Made by a program: the position numbers and the translations under genes
Notes under the pieces: generated by a model
The model's input: only the letters and a program-made list of their open reading frames with translations
Database searches by the model: none
What the model was told of the DNA's origin: nothing
Assembly: GCA_030607895.1 (NCBI GenBank)
Contig: JAUWJC010000317.1
Coordinates: 1-5,398, forward strand
Length of the DNA: 5,398 bases
Source: Pirellulales bacterium
GTDB taxonomy: Bacteria > Planctomycetota > Planctomycetia > Pirellulales > Thermoguttaceae
Reading direction: 5' to 3'
Shown: positions 5,351-5,398 of the stretch, piece after piece
How the letters are laid out: every line of letters starts with the position of its first letter
How positions within the stretch are numbered: position 1 is the first letter of the stretch

Positions 5351-5398
5351 TCCCCCGCCAGAAACGTGCCGGTTTCCCCATAGTTCCACGCGACCCCC

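Overview
The window looks like a piece of a GC-rich bacterial chromosome, most likely from a planctomycete (Pirellulales-like). That placement is an inference from three things: the gene types (an exported retropepsin-like protease with a coiled coil, and a large exported two-domain acetylxylan-esterase-like hydrolase), long extended open frames on both strands, and GC-rich palindromic repeats between genes. No rRNA or other phylogenetic marker is present to confirm it.

Layout, left to right. Positions 1-243 hold no assignable gene but carry a good sigma70-type promoter (133-162) and a Shine-Dalgarno site. Gene 1 (244-1350, +) encodes an exported protein with a long coiled coil followed by a single retropepsin-like aspartic protease domain. 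It is followed by an 83-nt element (1375-1457) made of two palindromes arranged as a perfect 29-bp inverted repeat. Gene 2 (1495-1911, +, GTG start) encodes a 138-residue protein resembling a PilZ domain with degenerate ligand motifs. A second, different GC-rich hairpin lies at 1944-1971, followed by a promoter candidate. Gene 3 (2064-4058, +) encodes an exported alpha/beta hydrolase made of two tandemly related halves, of which only the first keeps a serine nucleophile. Gene 4 (4036-5211, -) is alanine racemase (alr). It converges on gene 3 and overlaps its 3' end by 23 bp. Its promoter candidate lies at 5252-5280 (-), and beyond that are two more copies of the palindromic repeat (5292-5350).

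The genes do not form an obvious pathway. Genes 1-3 are co-directional, but each has its own Shine-Dalgarno site, genes 1 and 3 have their own promoter candidates, and hairpins separate all three, so they are probably separate transcription units. Genes 1 and 3 are both predicted to be exported and would act outside the cytoplasmic membrane. alr is a cytoplasmic housekeeping enzyme supplying D-alanine for peptidoglycan.

I see no complete new multi-gene system here. The most distinctive signals are the family of AGCCGCG-type palindromes in the intergenic spaces (REP-like), the duplicated hydrolase with a dead-looking second half, the convergent overlap with a palindrome at its edge, and the coiled-coil/retropepsin architecture.
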